Assembly: GCA_936941205.1 (NCBI GenBank)
Contig: CAKZJF010000086.1
Span: 1-45,397, forward strand
Length of the DNA: 45,397 nt
Reading direction: 5' to 3'
Origin: an uncultured Candidatus Altimarinota bacterium
GTDB taxonomy: Bacteria; Patescibacteriota; Gracilibacteria; BD1-5; UBA2023
The notes below the pieces were generated by a model. The model had not been told where the DNA came from, made no database searches, and saw only the letters and a list, made by a program, of their open reading frames with translations. The position numbers and the translations under genes were made by a program. Positions 25,097 to 35,697 of this stretch are shown here, in pieces (the first letter of the stretch is position 1; each line of letters opens with the position of its first letter).

Positions 25097-26053
25097 TTAC
25101 ACAATATATACTGCATCTCACTTTTTTTCGAGACGAAGCTTATTAATTTCTTTCTCGGTCATATTCCCTGCTTCATGGATAAAACGAAGCAACTCATCCA
25201 TACTCCCTTCTGATAATCCAATGGTTCATCGATTCGCTTCTTCATACAAGAATCGAATAATTTCTTTCTGTAAGAAAGATGATTCACTACAGAATGAAGA
25301 AACTGAAAAATACCTTCATTCTTTCTTGGAACGATTCCCATTCAAAAGAAGCCATGCAAGAATAGTTTGATCAATCCATTCTTTTGCTTCTTCGGTATAG
25401 TGAATAAAATTTGCTAATGCGCGGCGATATTCTGGATTAATTTCTGAGAACAGAGGAAGGATTGTATTTCGAAGACGATTCCGTAAATATGAATCATCTT
25501 GATTGGAGCTATCATCCCTATAAGGTATGGCATGTTTCTTAGAAAAAGCTACGATCTCTTCTTTTGTCTTATCAAGAAATAAACGAAGGATATATCATTG
25601 TTCGTACGTAAGAGCATGAATACCTCACAACTTCGTTCCGCGAATAAGATTAAAGTCAGCAGTTTCAATACGATCATCCTGATGATGTGCAGTAAGAATC
25701 CATTTTGCATGGTATTTTTCACGGATACGTTCTAAGAATTCATAACGACGAATACGAGCCATCTCTTCGATTCCTCGTTTTTCTGTTTTTGCAAGTGCAA
25801 GAATATCTTCTTTTTCTGCTTCAAGAAGCAACTTATGCTCCATGCAAAAAAGCTCAACAAATTCCCTATCTTGATGACTTTCTTGTCATCGTATAGAATG
25901 ATCAAAATGAGCAACAATAATATTCTCATGAGGATGTATTCCCATGAGAAGATTGAGAAGTACCATACTATCAACTCATCATGAACAAGCCATGATAATC
26001 ATATCAGATGAATCAATATGCTCTTTATATCGAGGATATACACTATTCTTCAT
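25097..26053 (-). CDS. tilS: tRNA(Ile)-lysidine synthase
   Basis: 318 aa in code 25. TilS modifies C34 of the CAU-anticodon tRNA-Ile to lysidine so that AUA is read as Ile. The PP-loop motif A-C-S-G-G-V-D-S-M-V-L-L (about 23-34) has both invariant glycines coded by consecutive UGAs (25976-25981). V-A-H-F-D-H-S-I-R-G and T-A-H-H-Q-D-D-R-I-E-T are the other N-type PPase family motifs, and Y-R-D-D-S-S-N-Q-D-D-S-Y-L-R-N-R-L-R is the N-x-x-x-x-x-x-R-N-R-x-R motif. The C-terminal tRNA-binding domain is short, as in other small genomes. It shares a terminator with the helicase. Confidence 0.95.
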
Positions 26054-26112
26054 AGAAAGGAAAGATTACTTATTACTCTGAGTATATCAGAAAATTCTGA
26101 TTCATGCAAGAT

Positions 26113-26436
26113 TTAGAAAGCATCTCACATATGCTTATTTCGTTGACGAATAAATCCAAGAAAATCATCGTCAGGAGCAACTTTATTGAGAATTTCTTTT
26201 CCACATTTTTGACAGGCATGAAGAATCATGTCCCCTTTATTTTTCTTATGATCAATTCAGACAGGAATCATCATCCCATAACAGGTTGAAAGCCGATCTC
26301 CTGGTGAATTATCATCTACATGTTTGGAGTAAAGACAAAATGGACAATGATTGCGAGCTGAACCTTCTGGATGTGGGAGAATTTCCTTTCCGCAATTTCA
26401 ACATACAAACGATTCATTTAACATTCGAAAAGACAT
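26113..26436 (-). CDS. RNHCP domain zinc-binding protein
   Basis: 107 aa in code 25. The family signature is complete: F-V-C-G-N-C-G-K-E (first Cys pair, one Gly UGA), S-A-R-N-H-C-P-F-C-L-Y-S-K-H-V-D (the RNHCP motif), D-N-S-P-G-D-R, and A-C-Q-K-C-G-K-E (second Cys pair). These Cys/His sets should bind one or two zinc ions. The molecular role of RNHCP proteins is not established. It lies 59 bp upstream of tilS on the same strand. Length is close to that usual for the family, so the gene is intact. Confidence 0.9.
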
Positions 26437-26534
26437 AAAAATCTGGTTATTTTTCTCATACTAATAGGAAGCATTTTTTTTGCAAGAAAATTGAAAGTAT
26501 GCTATACTGATTCATATATTTCACATTCATTTTT

Positions 26535-27881
26535 ATGTCATCTCAAGATCCTTCCCAAGATAATACTGCAGAAAGTCATATTCAGAGCGAAGAAGAATTT
26601 CGTTCACGTATTGAATCTGAGAAAAAACGAGGAAATATTGGCACTCAGATTGCTCAGTTTTCTGAACTCGGAAAAACCATCCATGAAAATTTATCTCGAC
26701 AAGATTCTGAAAAATCACTTATTATCATAACACGCTGAGCTCTTTCTCTCGGAAGTTCTGATGTTCATTATGATACCAATGAAAAAGAAATTTCTGTACG
26801 TTTTCGTATTGATGGGGCATTAGTTACTGTTTTTACCCTTTCAAAAGCAGAGTATAAACTTATGCTTGAACGATTAAAATATAAATCAAATCTAAAATTG
26901 AATATTACCGATATTCCACAGGATGGAAAATATCGAATCACGGATGAAGGTGGAAACATTGATGTACGTATCTCAACCCTTCCTGTGCGATATGGAGAAA
27001 ATACCGTGTGTCGTATTTTAGATTCAACAAAATCTATACCAGAATTGGATGACCTCGGACTCATGTGGACCAGTAAGCGCCAAATCGAAAAAAGTATCAG
27101 CCAAAAAAGTTGAACCATTCTTGTTACAGGACCAACTGGTTCTGGAAAAACAACCACACTCTATGCAATCCTTGATGATCTCAATACTCCAGATAGAAAA
27201 ATTATTACCTTGGAAGATCCGATTGAATATGAACTCAATGGAGTAGTGCAATCAGAGGTGGATGAACGAAAAAATTATAGTTATGAAAATGGACTTCGTG
27301 CTCTTCTTCGACAAGATCCAGATGTTATAATGATTGGGGAAATTCGAGATCTGAATTCTGCAACCATCGCTATCCAGGCTGCTATGACCGGACATCTGGT
27401 TCTTTCCACCCTCCATACAAAAAGTGCAAGTGAAACGATTGAACGACTCATGAATATGGGAATTCCAAACTATGTACTTGCCTCATGAGTAGATGTTATT
27501 ATCGCACAACGACTCGTTCGCAAGCTCTGTCCACATTGTATTCAAGAATACGAAGCAGATCCGAGTCAGGTAGATATTATCAAATGGATGATGAAAGATA
27601 TCTGAGTGGAAAAGATCGCTCTCAAGCAAGAATGATATAAGCTTTTCCGATCAAAGGGATGTGAAAGTTGTTGATTTACAGGATATAAGTGACGACTCGG
27701 AATCTATGAAGTACTTACATTTAATGATAAAATCCGAACACTTATCCGACTCTGAAGTAGTCCAAGGGAAATAATGACCGAAGCACGCAATAATGATCTT
27801 ATTCTTATGCGTGAAGATGGAATTCTTAAGGCTATGCAAGGAAAAACGAGTCTTGATGAACTGTTTAAGGTAATTGATTAA
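26535..27881 (+). CDS. type II/IV secretion ATPase (PilB/GspE-like)
   Basis: 448 aa in code 25. Hexameric ATPase that powers pilus assembly or type II secretion. Walker [13 protein letters not shown] is at about residues 197-208; the Asp box is [10 protein letters not shown]; Walker [10 protein letters not shown]; the His box [12 protein letters not shown] tetracysteine zinc element follows (C-P-H-C, then C-E-S-C), diagnostic of GspE/PilB rather than PilT. The N-terminal domain is short compared with canonical PilB, beginning directly with a charged region, so it may be a distinct CPR form. It heads a + pair with a FapA-like gene 8 bp later. No pilin genes occur in the window. Confidence 0.94.
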
Positions 27882-27889
27882 TATATATT

Positions 27890-29920
27890 ATGGCTTCAGA
27901 TACAGAAAAACGTATTATTCCAAATACCAATACTACCGTAGTAATAAATCAAACAGGAGTTAGCTCTATGACTTCTCAGGTAGAAAATAAAACCAATGAA
28001 CTTCTCGAAAATACCAATCCTGAAACTATTATGGTTCCAAGTTATATTGAAATGAGAGAAGATGGGGTTTATATTATTTTTGAAGAACTGACTCAGCCTG
28101 ATGATTTTAAAAAATCACTTGATAGTTGGTTTTCAAATAATATGTATATAGAGTGAATTGATATAAAACGCATAGAACGAATTCTCTTTGAACAATGAGA
28201 GCATACTGGAGAATTAAAAATCTGATCTGCATTAAAAGCTATTCCAGAAGATCTTCTTGGGATTTTCTGAGAAAGCATACAAGTTTGAAAAGATGGAAAA
28301 GCACGCTGGAACTATTTCTTCCGTCGTGAAATTGCAACCGATGATGTCTATATAGGAATCATGAAAGACATGGTAATTGCACAAGCATGGAAAACAGGAC
28401 GAACACGTCCTGCAATTCGATATGGATTTATAGGAGAAAATATTATAACATGACTCCAGAAAAAATCGAATGCAACCATGATAATAGCGGAACCAAAAAA
28501 CTCTACGACCTGAGAAGATGCAACGGTACAAGAAATATTCCCTACAAAACGAAATGGACAACTTTCTGAAAATGAACATGATAGAAGATGACTTGATGAG
28601 TGACATCTGAATCAAAGAGAGGTACTCGAATGAGAAGTTCTCTATAAAAAAATCCCTGCACTTCCTGGAAAATCTGGAATGGATGTAAGTGGTCTTGTAA
28701 CCCTTTGAACTCCAGGGAAGGATATATTTTTTCCTCGATTTAATACAGAAACACTCATAATAGAAAAACAAGTGGACGGGAGTGAACTCCTAAAAGCACG
28801 ACGTGCTTGATTTGTCTACCGTGAAAAAAATGAACCAATCGATATTCGACCTGATATAACGGTAAAAAGTGTTGGTATGCGAGATACACATTGAAGTATT
28901 TCCCTACATAAAAATACAGGTGATGTAAAATGAGATATTGAAAAACCAATTAAATCTGCCTATAAAGTTACCACTTGAGGAAGTATATTAAATACGAATG
29001 TAAAGGCAGATACTGATATTATTGTAGCATGTAGTATACTCGGAAATACGAAAGCATTTATTTCGGAAAGTTCATGACGTGTTGTACTTCATGAGACATG
29101 AAGAGCTGAAGCTGGTTGAGACATTACCGTTTGAAAGAATATTGAAAACGCTTATATTTGAAATCCATCAGGAAGGCTCACTTTCGAAAACAAGTTAGTA
29201 GGAAGTCATATATATTCAAATGAAGTAATAGGAAAATCAGCACGTGGATCTCTTATAATTGCAAATACAGTCCAATTACATGATGCTGAAGATTGTATTA
29301 TTATTACAAATAATGCACATATTGCATATCCAAAAAATAATGTATATATTGTAACTGTTATTCCTAATATCACAGAGGATACTGAGCGTCTTACAAAAGA
29401 AATTACCGTTCTTGAAAAAAAGTTAAAATGACAAGATGACCAATATAAAGGGAAAGTAGTAGAGATAGGACGAAGTATAAAATGACCGCATATTACCCCT
29501 CAAGACCTCGCACAAATTGGTGCTCTCGTGAGTCAAATGGCTCCAATTTTTCTAAAAAATACACTTACTCCTGAAGAAAGCCAGAGAAAGGCTAAATTCA
29601 TAAGTTCACCACTTCGAACACTTATTCCACTCTATAATTCCCTGAAGGAACTCAAGGAAGAACTTCAAGAAAAAAGAGATCTCCTGAATCATACACAATC
29701 TATACCAGAAAATGTACTGGGTTCTTTATCCATTCAACTTGATCATATTGATGGAGAGAATAATATTCTTCATGTTTTGCAGTATTCCCTTCCAGTCCAA
29801 GAGGATTTCAGAATTCAATGAGAAGAAAAGCAACAAGCATTCACACAAAATATTCGAAATCTCACTGGAAAAAGGTATCCTATCTCATGATGACATTTTT
29901 CTCTGAAATGATGAGAATAA
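27890..29920 (+). CDS. FapA/DUF342-like polymerising beta-helix protein
   Basis: 676 aa in code 25, crowded with UGA codons. DUF342/FapA features: R-T-R-P-A-I-R-Y-G, then I-P-A-L-P-G-K-S-G-M-D-V-S-G-L-V-T-L-G-T-P-G-K-D-I, the usual proline/glycine-rich turn before the beta-helix. The beta-helix has repeats with small and Asn residues (V-K-A-D-T-D-I-I-V-A-C-S-I-L-G-N-T-K, T-V-G-K-N-I-E-N-A-Y-I-G-N). A coiled-coil region follows (about 500-600), rich in Glu, Lys and Leu. Such proteins are cytoplasmic or membrane-associated polymers linked to flagella or pilus-like machines. Its tight linkage to the PilB-type ATPase fits a role in surface filaments. Confidence 0.85.
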
Positions 29921-29977
29921 ATTTGACAATTAATTAATTTATGTAATATATACATGTATACTCTAACTTATTCTTCT

Positions 29978-30193
29978 ATGGCACGTGATTCCGTAGCTCC
30001 TCGTTTTGAACAACCAAAACCAACTTTTCAACTTTCAGATACTGCATATCCGAACCTCCAAGCAGATGAATGAAATAATGAATTGAATTTTACCCATACC
30101 GTAACAGAAAGTACATGAGCTGGCTCAAGAACAGTTATAAAAGATCAAAGCGGTGTAATCCTTGCGCTTCTCGATTGTTCACGCGATTCGTAA
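29978..30193 (+). CDS. small hypothetical protein
   Basis: 71 aa in code 25 with two UGAs. The N-terminus A-P-R-F-E-Q-P-K-P-T-F-Q-L-S-D is Pro-rich and polar; the C-terminal half looks like a short beta domain (E-L-N-F-T-H-T-V-T-E-S-T-G-A, then V-I-K-D-Q-S-G-V-I-L-A-L-L-D). One cysteine lies near the end. There are no membrane segments or signal peptide. It is preceded by TATACT 16 bp before the ATG and followed by a strong terminator. Not recognised. Confidence 0.7.
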
Positions 30194-30205
30194 TAATTAT
30201 CTTTA

Positions 30206-30238
30206 AAAAAATCCTCCAAATATTTTGGAGGATTTTTT
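30206..30238. terminator. bidirectional intrinsic terminator
   Basis: AAAAAATCCTCCAAA (30206-30220), loop TAT, perfect complement (30224-30238), between convergent genes. Confidence 0.9.
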
Positions 30239-30395
30239 ATTTATTCAGGGGAATCTGACGAATCTCAAGAAGTCATGTGAGTTCATTTTGAAACCAAGCT
30301 GTAATTATTTTTGTACCCTCTGGAATCGGGAGTCCATGACGAAAACAGTCAGATGCAGACAATTCTGTGTTTAAATTGGTTTGAGATGAAAGCAT
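30237..30395 (-). CDS. very small hypothetical protein
   Basis: 52 aa with one in-frame UGA (E-L-T-G-L-L-E). The sequence contains C-F-R-H-G-L-P-I-P-E-G-T-K-I-I-T-A-W-F-Q, which looks like folded protein. Start ATG at 30395. It ends in the terminator shared with the 29978 gene. The region to the next gene upstream (30396-30477) shows nothing clear. Not recognised. Confidence 0.6.
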
Positions 30396-30477
30396 ATAAG
30401 GAAAAATAAGAAATACTCTATGTATATATCGAAACAATATACGTTTGTCAAAGATACTTTTAAAAAATGATTCATTA

Positions 30478-30627
30478 CTATATAAGAAATAATGAGAGTA
30501 CGAAACTTATAACTGTAAACCAGAACCAATATCCTCTATTTGGAATAGTTTCTGCAAGATATTTTGAAATAAAATGAGTTGCAATCATTATTCCAATAGA
30601 CTGGAGGATAAATGGTGTAAGATTCAT
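30478..30627 (-). CDS. small two-pass membrane protein
   Basis: 49 aa without UGA. It has two hydrophobic segments (F-I-L-Q-S-I-G-I-M-I-A and W-F-W-F-T-V-I-S-F-V-L-S-L-F-L-I) separated by a short polar loop with I-S-K-Y-L-A-E-T-I-P-N-R. It starts 3 bp after the murC stop and ends in TAG, so it is the last gene of the murC transcript. Function unknown. Confidence 0.65.
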   Translation of the reverse strand: MNLTPFILQSIGIMIATHFISKYLAETIPNRGYWFWFTVISFVLSLFLI

Positions 30628-30630
30628 GAT

Positions 30631-32019
30631 TTATAGAAGATTATAACGAAGTTCATCAATATTTCCGGCACCCTGAAGTAGTATAATTGCATTTCATGGA
30701 TGTTCTTGATCAAATTTTTCTATTTTTTCAAGTGTTTTCTGGAGTCATTCACCATCTATGACAAATGGATATCGTACCTGTAAAGTTTTTATGAGACGTT
30801 CCATATTCATCCAATCTACATCTTCTTTTTTATCTCGTGAAAAGTAGATATCTGAAATAATGAGACTATCAGCACTATCAAATGCGGTCGAAAACTCAGG
30901 AAGCAATTCTCGAGTTCGAGAATATTGGTGTGGCTGAAAAACAACACATAAGTGCTTTTCTGGATACTTTTTCTTAATAGCCGCAAGTGTTGGCTTAAGT
31001 TCATTAGGGTGATGTCCATAATCCGACATAAGCATATTTCCATTTTCTGTGACTCATACGACTTCACTTCTTCTCCATGCACCCGAATATGATTCGAGTT
31101 TTTGACAAATCCATTTCTCATCGAGTCAAACCAATCTTCCAACCGCATATGCAAGATATGCATCCTGGAGAATATGATCTCATGGAACAAGAAGATTCAT
31201 TATTGGAATCGGAAGTATGACTTCTTCGATGATTGAATGGATTTTTCCATCTTCATTCAGTTCACCTGCACGACTATATCGAATTCCATTTTTTCCTACT
31301 ACCATTCTTTTCAAGGGATCTATTCGAAGTTTTCATGCATTCACATCTCATTCAGAAACAAGTATATATCCACTCGTCTGATCAACTATAGATTGAAATG
31401 CGCTGATATAATCTTCAAGATTTTTGTAATAATCGAGATGATCAAGATCAATATTAGTAATTACTGTTATGAATGGAAAATACCGAAGGAATGAACGTTT
31501 ATATTCACAGGCCTCTATGGCAATATAAGGAGAATCTTCATAATGAAAATTCGAATTTCCAAGCTGTGGAACTTGAGTTCCAATAATAGCGCTTCCTCAT
31601 ACAGGAGATCATGCAAGCATCCATGCTGCCATGGAGGTAGTTGTTGATTTTCCATGAGACCCCGTAATGGCAATACATTTTTTAGAATTAACAATTTCAG
31701 CAAGTGCTTCTGGATATGAGAGATTTCGTATACCAAGTTCCATTGCTTTTTTGAGTTCTGGATTTGCGAGAAGTTGTTCTTCCTTTGGAAGGTCTGGCTT
31801 TGTTACAATAGCCTCAGAATAAATCACAAGTTCCGTATCGTCTGGAAGATGAGATCTATCATGATGAATAAAAATATTCATCCCTTCACTCTGTAAGGTA
31901 TGAATCAACTCTGAATCTGCTCAATCAGATCAAGAAACCGTCCATCCGATTGAACTATAATATCGTGCTACTGCAGATACTCAAATTCCTCATATGCCAA
32001 TAATATGTACATGTGCCAT
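30631..32019 (-). CDS. murC: UDP-N-acetylmuramate-L-alanine ligase
   Basis: 462 aa in code 25. It adds L-Ala to UDP-MurNAc in peptidoglycan precursor synthesis. The N-terminal nucleotide-binding loop is H-V-H-I-I-G-I-G-G-I-G-V-S-A, with two of its glycines coded by UGA; the ATP P-loop is I-T-G-S-H-G-K-S-T-T-T; the central domain has V-I-T-N-I-D-L-D-H-L-D-Y-Y (metal and ATP contacts); and the C-terminal domain D-Y-G-H-H-P-N-E-L and F-Q-P-H-Q-Y-S-R-T. This shows that the organism makes its own muropeptides, at least in part. No other mur genes are nearby, which is unusual, as murC is often in a division cluster. Confidence 0.95.
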
Positions 32020-32040
32020 GATAAACTCAGTGTAAGAAAG

Positions 32041-32067
32041 ACTTTCCTAGAATTCTAGGAAAGTTTT
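32041..32067. terminator. palindromic terminator
   Basis: A 24-bp perfect palindrome around GAATTC (32041-32064) followed by TTT on the + side. On the minus strand it follows the 32074-32799 gene. Confidence 0.7.
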
Positions 32068-32073
32068 CAAGTT

Positions 32074-32799
32074 TTACAAGTCAAAATTATTCTCTGCCAT
32101 CGTATCAAGCCATGCTCGAAAGAGAGCTTCTGCATCTTCTCGAAGAATTCAAATACGATCAGTAAAAGAGAGATACTCTTTCATAACAAGATGCATGTGA
32201 GCAACAAAATTTCGACTTTTAGCATTATGTGTATGTTCATTTTGATATACTTGATACATGCTCCACCGAATATGTTCTCGTATATCAGTCAGTGAAATAC
32301 GGTTTCTTGGTGTCGATTCAAGGAGAAGAAGAAGTGAAAATGACTCGAGAGCTAAAAGTGAAATACGGAGTTGCCATCGTACCAATTCAGTACGGATTTG
32401 TGCAACTGTTTCTGGGATTTTTGACTGTATAAGTGTTGATAAGCGTATATCATCTGGTAAATTATTTCGATCAGATAAGTCAAAATAATATACTTTTGTA
32501 TTACCTTCTACATCACATCAACCCGCTTCGTAGTGACTTCTCATATGAAGAGCAATATCACGTGAGGTGATAAGTGAAGCAATTTTCTCATTGTATTCAC
32601 GATTCGCAATTTCTTTCTCCTTTCTAATACGATGTTTCTCATGTTTTTTAAGAACTTCAGTATCATTATTTGTTATAGCTTTTTGTGTCTGCATTCAAAC
32701 AGATACCATGAGATTATTTGAATCAGGTAATCATCTTTGTAATGCGGTAGAAAGTGGTTTTTGTTTAAAAAATGGGAGTCAATCTGGTTTTTTCTTCAT
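32074..32799 (-). CDS. hypothetical protein
   Basis: 241 aa in code 25, five or more UGAs. A basic, Lys-rich N-terminus (M-K-K-K-P-D-G-L-P-F-F-K-Q-K-P) without a clear signal peptide precedes a helical coiled region (K-K-H-E-K-H-R-I-R-K-E-K-E-I-A-N). A mixed domain follows with H-M-R-S-H-Y-E-A-G-G and Y-Y-F-D-L-S-D-R-N-N-L-P-D-D-I, and the C-terminal half is helical (I-R-E-H-I-R-W-S-M-Y-Q-V-Y-Q, then A-L-F-R-A-W-L-D-T-M-A). It shares no motif with known families that I can name. It is upstream of murC on the same strand, separated by a terminator. Confidence 0.78.
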
Positions 32800-32800
32800 A

Positions 32801-32839
32801 AAAAAATGTGTTTATTATTTATATATAAACACATTTTTT
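32801..32839 (-). terminator. intrinsic terminator
   Basis: Stem AAAAAATGTGTTTAT and its complement (32825-32839). On the minus strand it follows the lipoprotein at 32874 and its T-run reaches the start codon of the next gene. Confidence 0.7.
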
Positions 32840-32873
32840 ATATTGTCAATATTTATTGCTTATCAAAAATGAA

Positions 32874-33281
32874 CTATTGAATTGTTTTTACATAGGTAAC
32901 AAAAGCCGCTGTAGTAAGACTTGCTCCTCCCACAGCCTGAACATCTAAATTCTTGAGTGATTTCCCAACAATTTGTTTTTGTGCAGCTTCACCGAATGAT
33001 TTCTGCCATTTCGTTGATATTGGATTTTCAGTTTTTGGAGTTGTTATAAGACGAACAATAATGCCATTCTCCACATCCATCATAATATCTATTTGATCTT
33101 TTCCCTGTTTTGGATTTATATATGAAAGTGTATTCATAAAATGCGCTGAGGTTGCTCCGGAAAGTGTAGATCATGACTTAGAAGGAGAAGTATCTTTTGA
33201 AGGAGGCGAAGAGGGGGTACATGAAGCAAGAACGAAGATAATACTCAAGGCAATGGAACTAGAAAGAATAAGGGATTTCAT
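32874..33281 (-). CDS. lipoprotein with FMN-binding-like domain
   Basis: 135 aa in code 25. Signal peptide with lipobox V-L-A-S-C at about 21, then a Ser/Pro/Lys linker with UGA glycine, then a small domain. It has G-K-D-Q-I-D-I-M-M-D-V-E-N-G-I-I-V and the C-terminal A-V-G-G-A-S-L-T-T-A-A-F. The latter resembles the S-G-A-T-x-T flavin attachment site of FMN_bind domains, where ApbE links FMN to the second Thr. If so, this is a lipid-anchored flavoprotein for extracytoplasmic electron transfer and could pair with the heme membrane protein at 39584 (inference). No apbE gene is in the window. Confidence 0.78.
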
Positions 33282-33368
33282 AATGAGAAAGTTATAAGTC
33301 TTCTTATGATATGTAGATTCTTCCAAAAGCAACTTCCAAAGAGTAACTAAAAAGGTACTGAATGTGCA

Positions 33369-34079
33369 TTAGTGTACCTTCCTTGCTTCATAAATAAAGA
33401 TATAGAGAATTAAAAAGAAGATGGAATAAAGAATAGTAAATTCAATGAGTGGCATAGCACCTGATTCGTACAGCTTACTTACCTGTTGCCTAGCAGCATC
33501 AGAAATATCCCAACTTGAACCATTCGAGAGAGTTAATATATGAATCTCATGAAATAGTTGCCCTGGATGACTCAAAATATCCCAACTATTAAATCGAAGA
33601 AAGCGACCTATATACACTCACAAGACAGCAAGAAACATGCTCGTTCAAACCATAACCCAACCAGATATATGGCCAAAAAGTTTATTCCATTCTTTATGAA
33701 CGAGCTCAAGAGATGCATATCCGATAACGAGTCAGGCCAAGAAGAAATCAGTAATCAATAAAAGATTGAGGAAAAAATGTTCCTTTACTTCCCCAAGATG
33801 AACATAATCCGTTAAGAGATAGAGGCTATTTGGGAAAAAACCGAGCCATCATATAAAACCAAGCCATTGTATCCAACCTTTCTGTTGACGAAATACTCAA
33901 GCAAAGAAATAAGGCACCAGTGCAAGAAATAAATTCCAAAGGAGCCCAAGGTAGTGCAAAGATCCCGTTATTCCATATTGTATAAGGAATAAGAAAACTC
34001 CATAGATGAGTAAATATATAAAGGCATGCATAATATAGTATTGATAGATTTCTACTATATCAGATATTTTGCTTTTCAT
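33369..34079 (-). CDS. DUF1361 family integral membrane protein
   Basis: 236 aa in code 25. Multi-pass membrane protein with the DUF1361 pattern: L-W-N-L-F-L-A-L-V-P-Y-F-F-A in an early segment, W-L-G-F-F-P-N-S-L-Y-L-L-T-D-Y-V-H-L in the middle, and V-Y-I-G-R-F-L-R-F-N-S-W-D-I-L near the C-terminus. About six membrane segments. UGAs supply several Gly in the membrane parts. ATG at 34079 is preferred to a TTG one codon earlier. The family has no known function. It is followed downstream by the FMN-binding-like lipoprotein (87 bp). Confidence 0.9.
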
Positions 34080-34161
34080 CAAGAATTCACAAATATATTG
34101 TTATGTATTGAATTCCTCTTCATGTTCCCTATAATCCCTCTATTTACAGCAGATATATTAT

Positions 34162-34476
34162 ATGAAACATTATTGGAAAAATACTATCAAACAATTATTA
34201 CACAAAGGAATGATTATGATTAAAAACTGGAAATATTTCCAGTTTTTAAAGAGACTTCCCTTCTTGATTCGAGTAGCTATTTCTGGATTCCTCTTTCTTT
34301 ATTGAGTTATTGCCGCATTGAGTCCACTCCCATTTTGAATTCTTTCAATTCTTCTCTCCTGATCACTTATCCTTGGTATCCGACGTATTAAAACATATAT
34401 TCTTCGACTCTTCTCATATATAAGACTTTATAAAATACTAGGATTTTTGCATATGCTCTGGTATAAAAAGAAGTAG
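34162..34476 (+). CDS. small membrane protein with LPF-type hydrophobic core
   Basis: 104 aa in code 25 from the ATG at 34162; later in-frame ATGs at 34210 and 34216 (after AAAGGA) are alternatives. TTGAAT-N16-TATAAT (34108-34135) lies upstream. A basic amphipathic N-terminus (H-Y-W-K-N-T-I-K-Q-L-L-H-K) is followed by two hydrophobic segments around A-I-S-G-F-L-F-L-Y-G-V-I-A-A-L-S-P-L-P-F-G and L-S-I-L-L-S-G-S-L-I-L-G. A basic tail I-R-R-I-K-T-Y-I-L-R ends it. A 30-bp perfect palindrome lies near the 5' end of the gene. It converges with the histidine kinase gene. Not recognised. Confidence 0.65.
34220..34249. repeat. 30-bp perfect palindrome inside a small gene
   Basis: TTAAAAACTGGAAAT and its reverse complement, contiguous. 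It has the form of this genome's intrinsic terminators (GC core, T-run) but lies within the open frame of 34162-34476. It could attenuate that gene or mark that the true start is downstream. Confidence 0.6.
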
Positions 34477-34482
34477 TCCATT

Positions 34483-35685
34483 CTATACTTTCATGTTAAT
34501 TTGAATTTGAAATTGCTTATTAACTTCTTGAGCCTGTATTTCCCATCCATGGAGTTCACAAATACGTTTTACAATAGAAAGTCCGAGACCGCTTCCCTTT
34601 TCTCCTGATCAGAAAAATGGCTCAAAAAGATGTCACAAAAGAGTGGAATCTATTTTCTTAGAAAGGATATTACTGATGAATAAAGTATGATTCGCATAGG
34701 TAATAGTAGCTTCTGTATCTTCTTTTGCATATTTATAGATATTTTCGAGAAGATTCTTGGCAAGAATGCTAAAAAGTTTCTCATCAGCACGAATCGATTG
34801 CATCTGGGGAATAGTATTTATAATGACAAGTGTTGCTTCAGGAAATCAGAGTGCAACCGTTTTTTGTGTAGATAAAAATATATCTTTCGGATGAAGAGTA
34901 AGTTTATGAAGCGTTGTTTTTTCCTCAGAAACAAAGAGGAGTCCATCTATAATATTTTGTAAATGTTTACTTTCGAGAAAGGCTGATTCAATGTAGGAAG
35001 TATCATTTGGTAATTTCTTAGCCAGTGCAAGATCGCTTTGCATAACAGCAAGTGGAGTCTTGAGCTCATGCGCTAGATAATGATTATACAATTTTGAATG
35101 CTTAATCGCCTGTTCCATTGGCTGGATAGTCATTACTGCCAACTTATAGGCGACAAAATAAAGAAGGATCGAGAAAATAAGAACTGCTAACAATGAAAAA
35201 ATCATCACATTTTCTCTCATATGTTCGGTAAACTCTAAGTTCTCATACAAAATATACAGCTTTGCACCATCTTTATGTGCATAAAATAAATACATATCAT
35301 CATCCACATTCTTTTTTATAATCGTATCATGCATAACACCTGAAAAAAAATCAGGAGATAATCATTCTTTTTCAAGAAGGCCAGAGACTTGTATCTTTCC
35401 ATTATCCAAGATAACTATATTTCTCATTCCACCCGGAATACGTCATCCCCCTTTCCCATCTCGACGAAGAAGATTTTCATAGGTTGGATTTTGTATAAGG
35501 TCAAGCATACCTGTATTTTTTGTAAGCATATTTACTCGTTCTTGAAATATGCGAACTTGGTCCTGCTTTTCTGCATACATTCCGAGAAATATCATACCAA
35601 TTAAAATGATGATAAGTATTCCTGCTATGATAGCAGTAATCTTCATCGCAAGAATGTGTGCATGTGAGGTAAATTTCTTATTCAT
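34483..35685 (-). CDS. sensor histidine kinase
   Basis: 400 aa in code 25. Two membrane segments (about 15-35 and 170-195) flank an extracytoplasmic sensor of about 130 residues. The HisKA domain has Y-N-H-Y-L-A-H-E-L-K-T-P-L-A, with the phospho-accepting His before E-L-K-T-P. The ATPase domain has the N-box L-A-K-N-L-L-E-N-I-Y-K-Y-A and L-F-E-P-F-F-G-S-G-E-K-G-S-G-L-G-L-S-I-V. The usual D-x-G-x-G box is not visible; F-I-S-N stands in its place, as in some compact kinases. It starts 12 bp after the response regulator stop, so both are one operon. Signal unknown; the linked genes hint at envelope, metal or redox stress. Confidence 0.94.
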
Positions 35686-35697
35686 ATACGTTTTTAG

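Noticed and set aside
34122-34223. A 33-codon + frame ending at the 30-bp palindrome
   Set aside because: It overlaps the better-supported 34162 frame and has no clear start signals.
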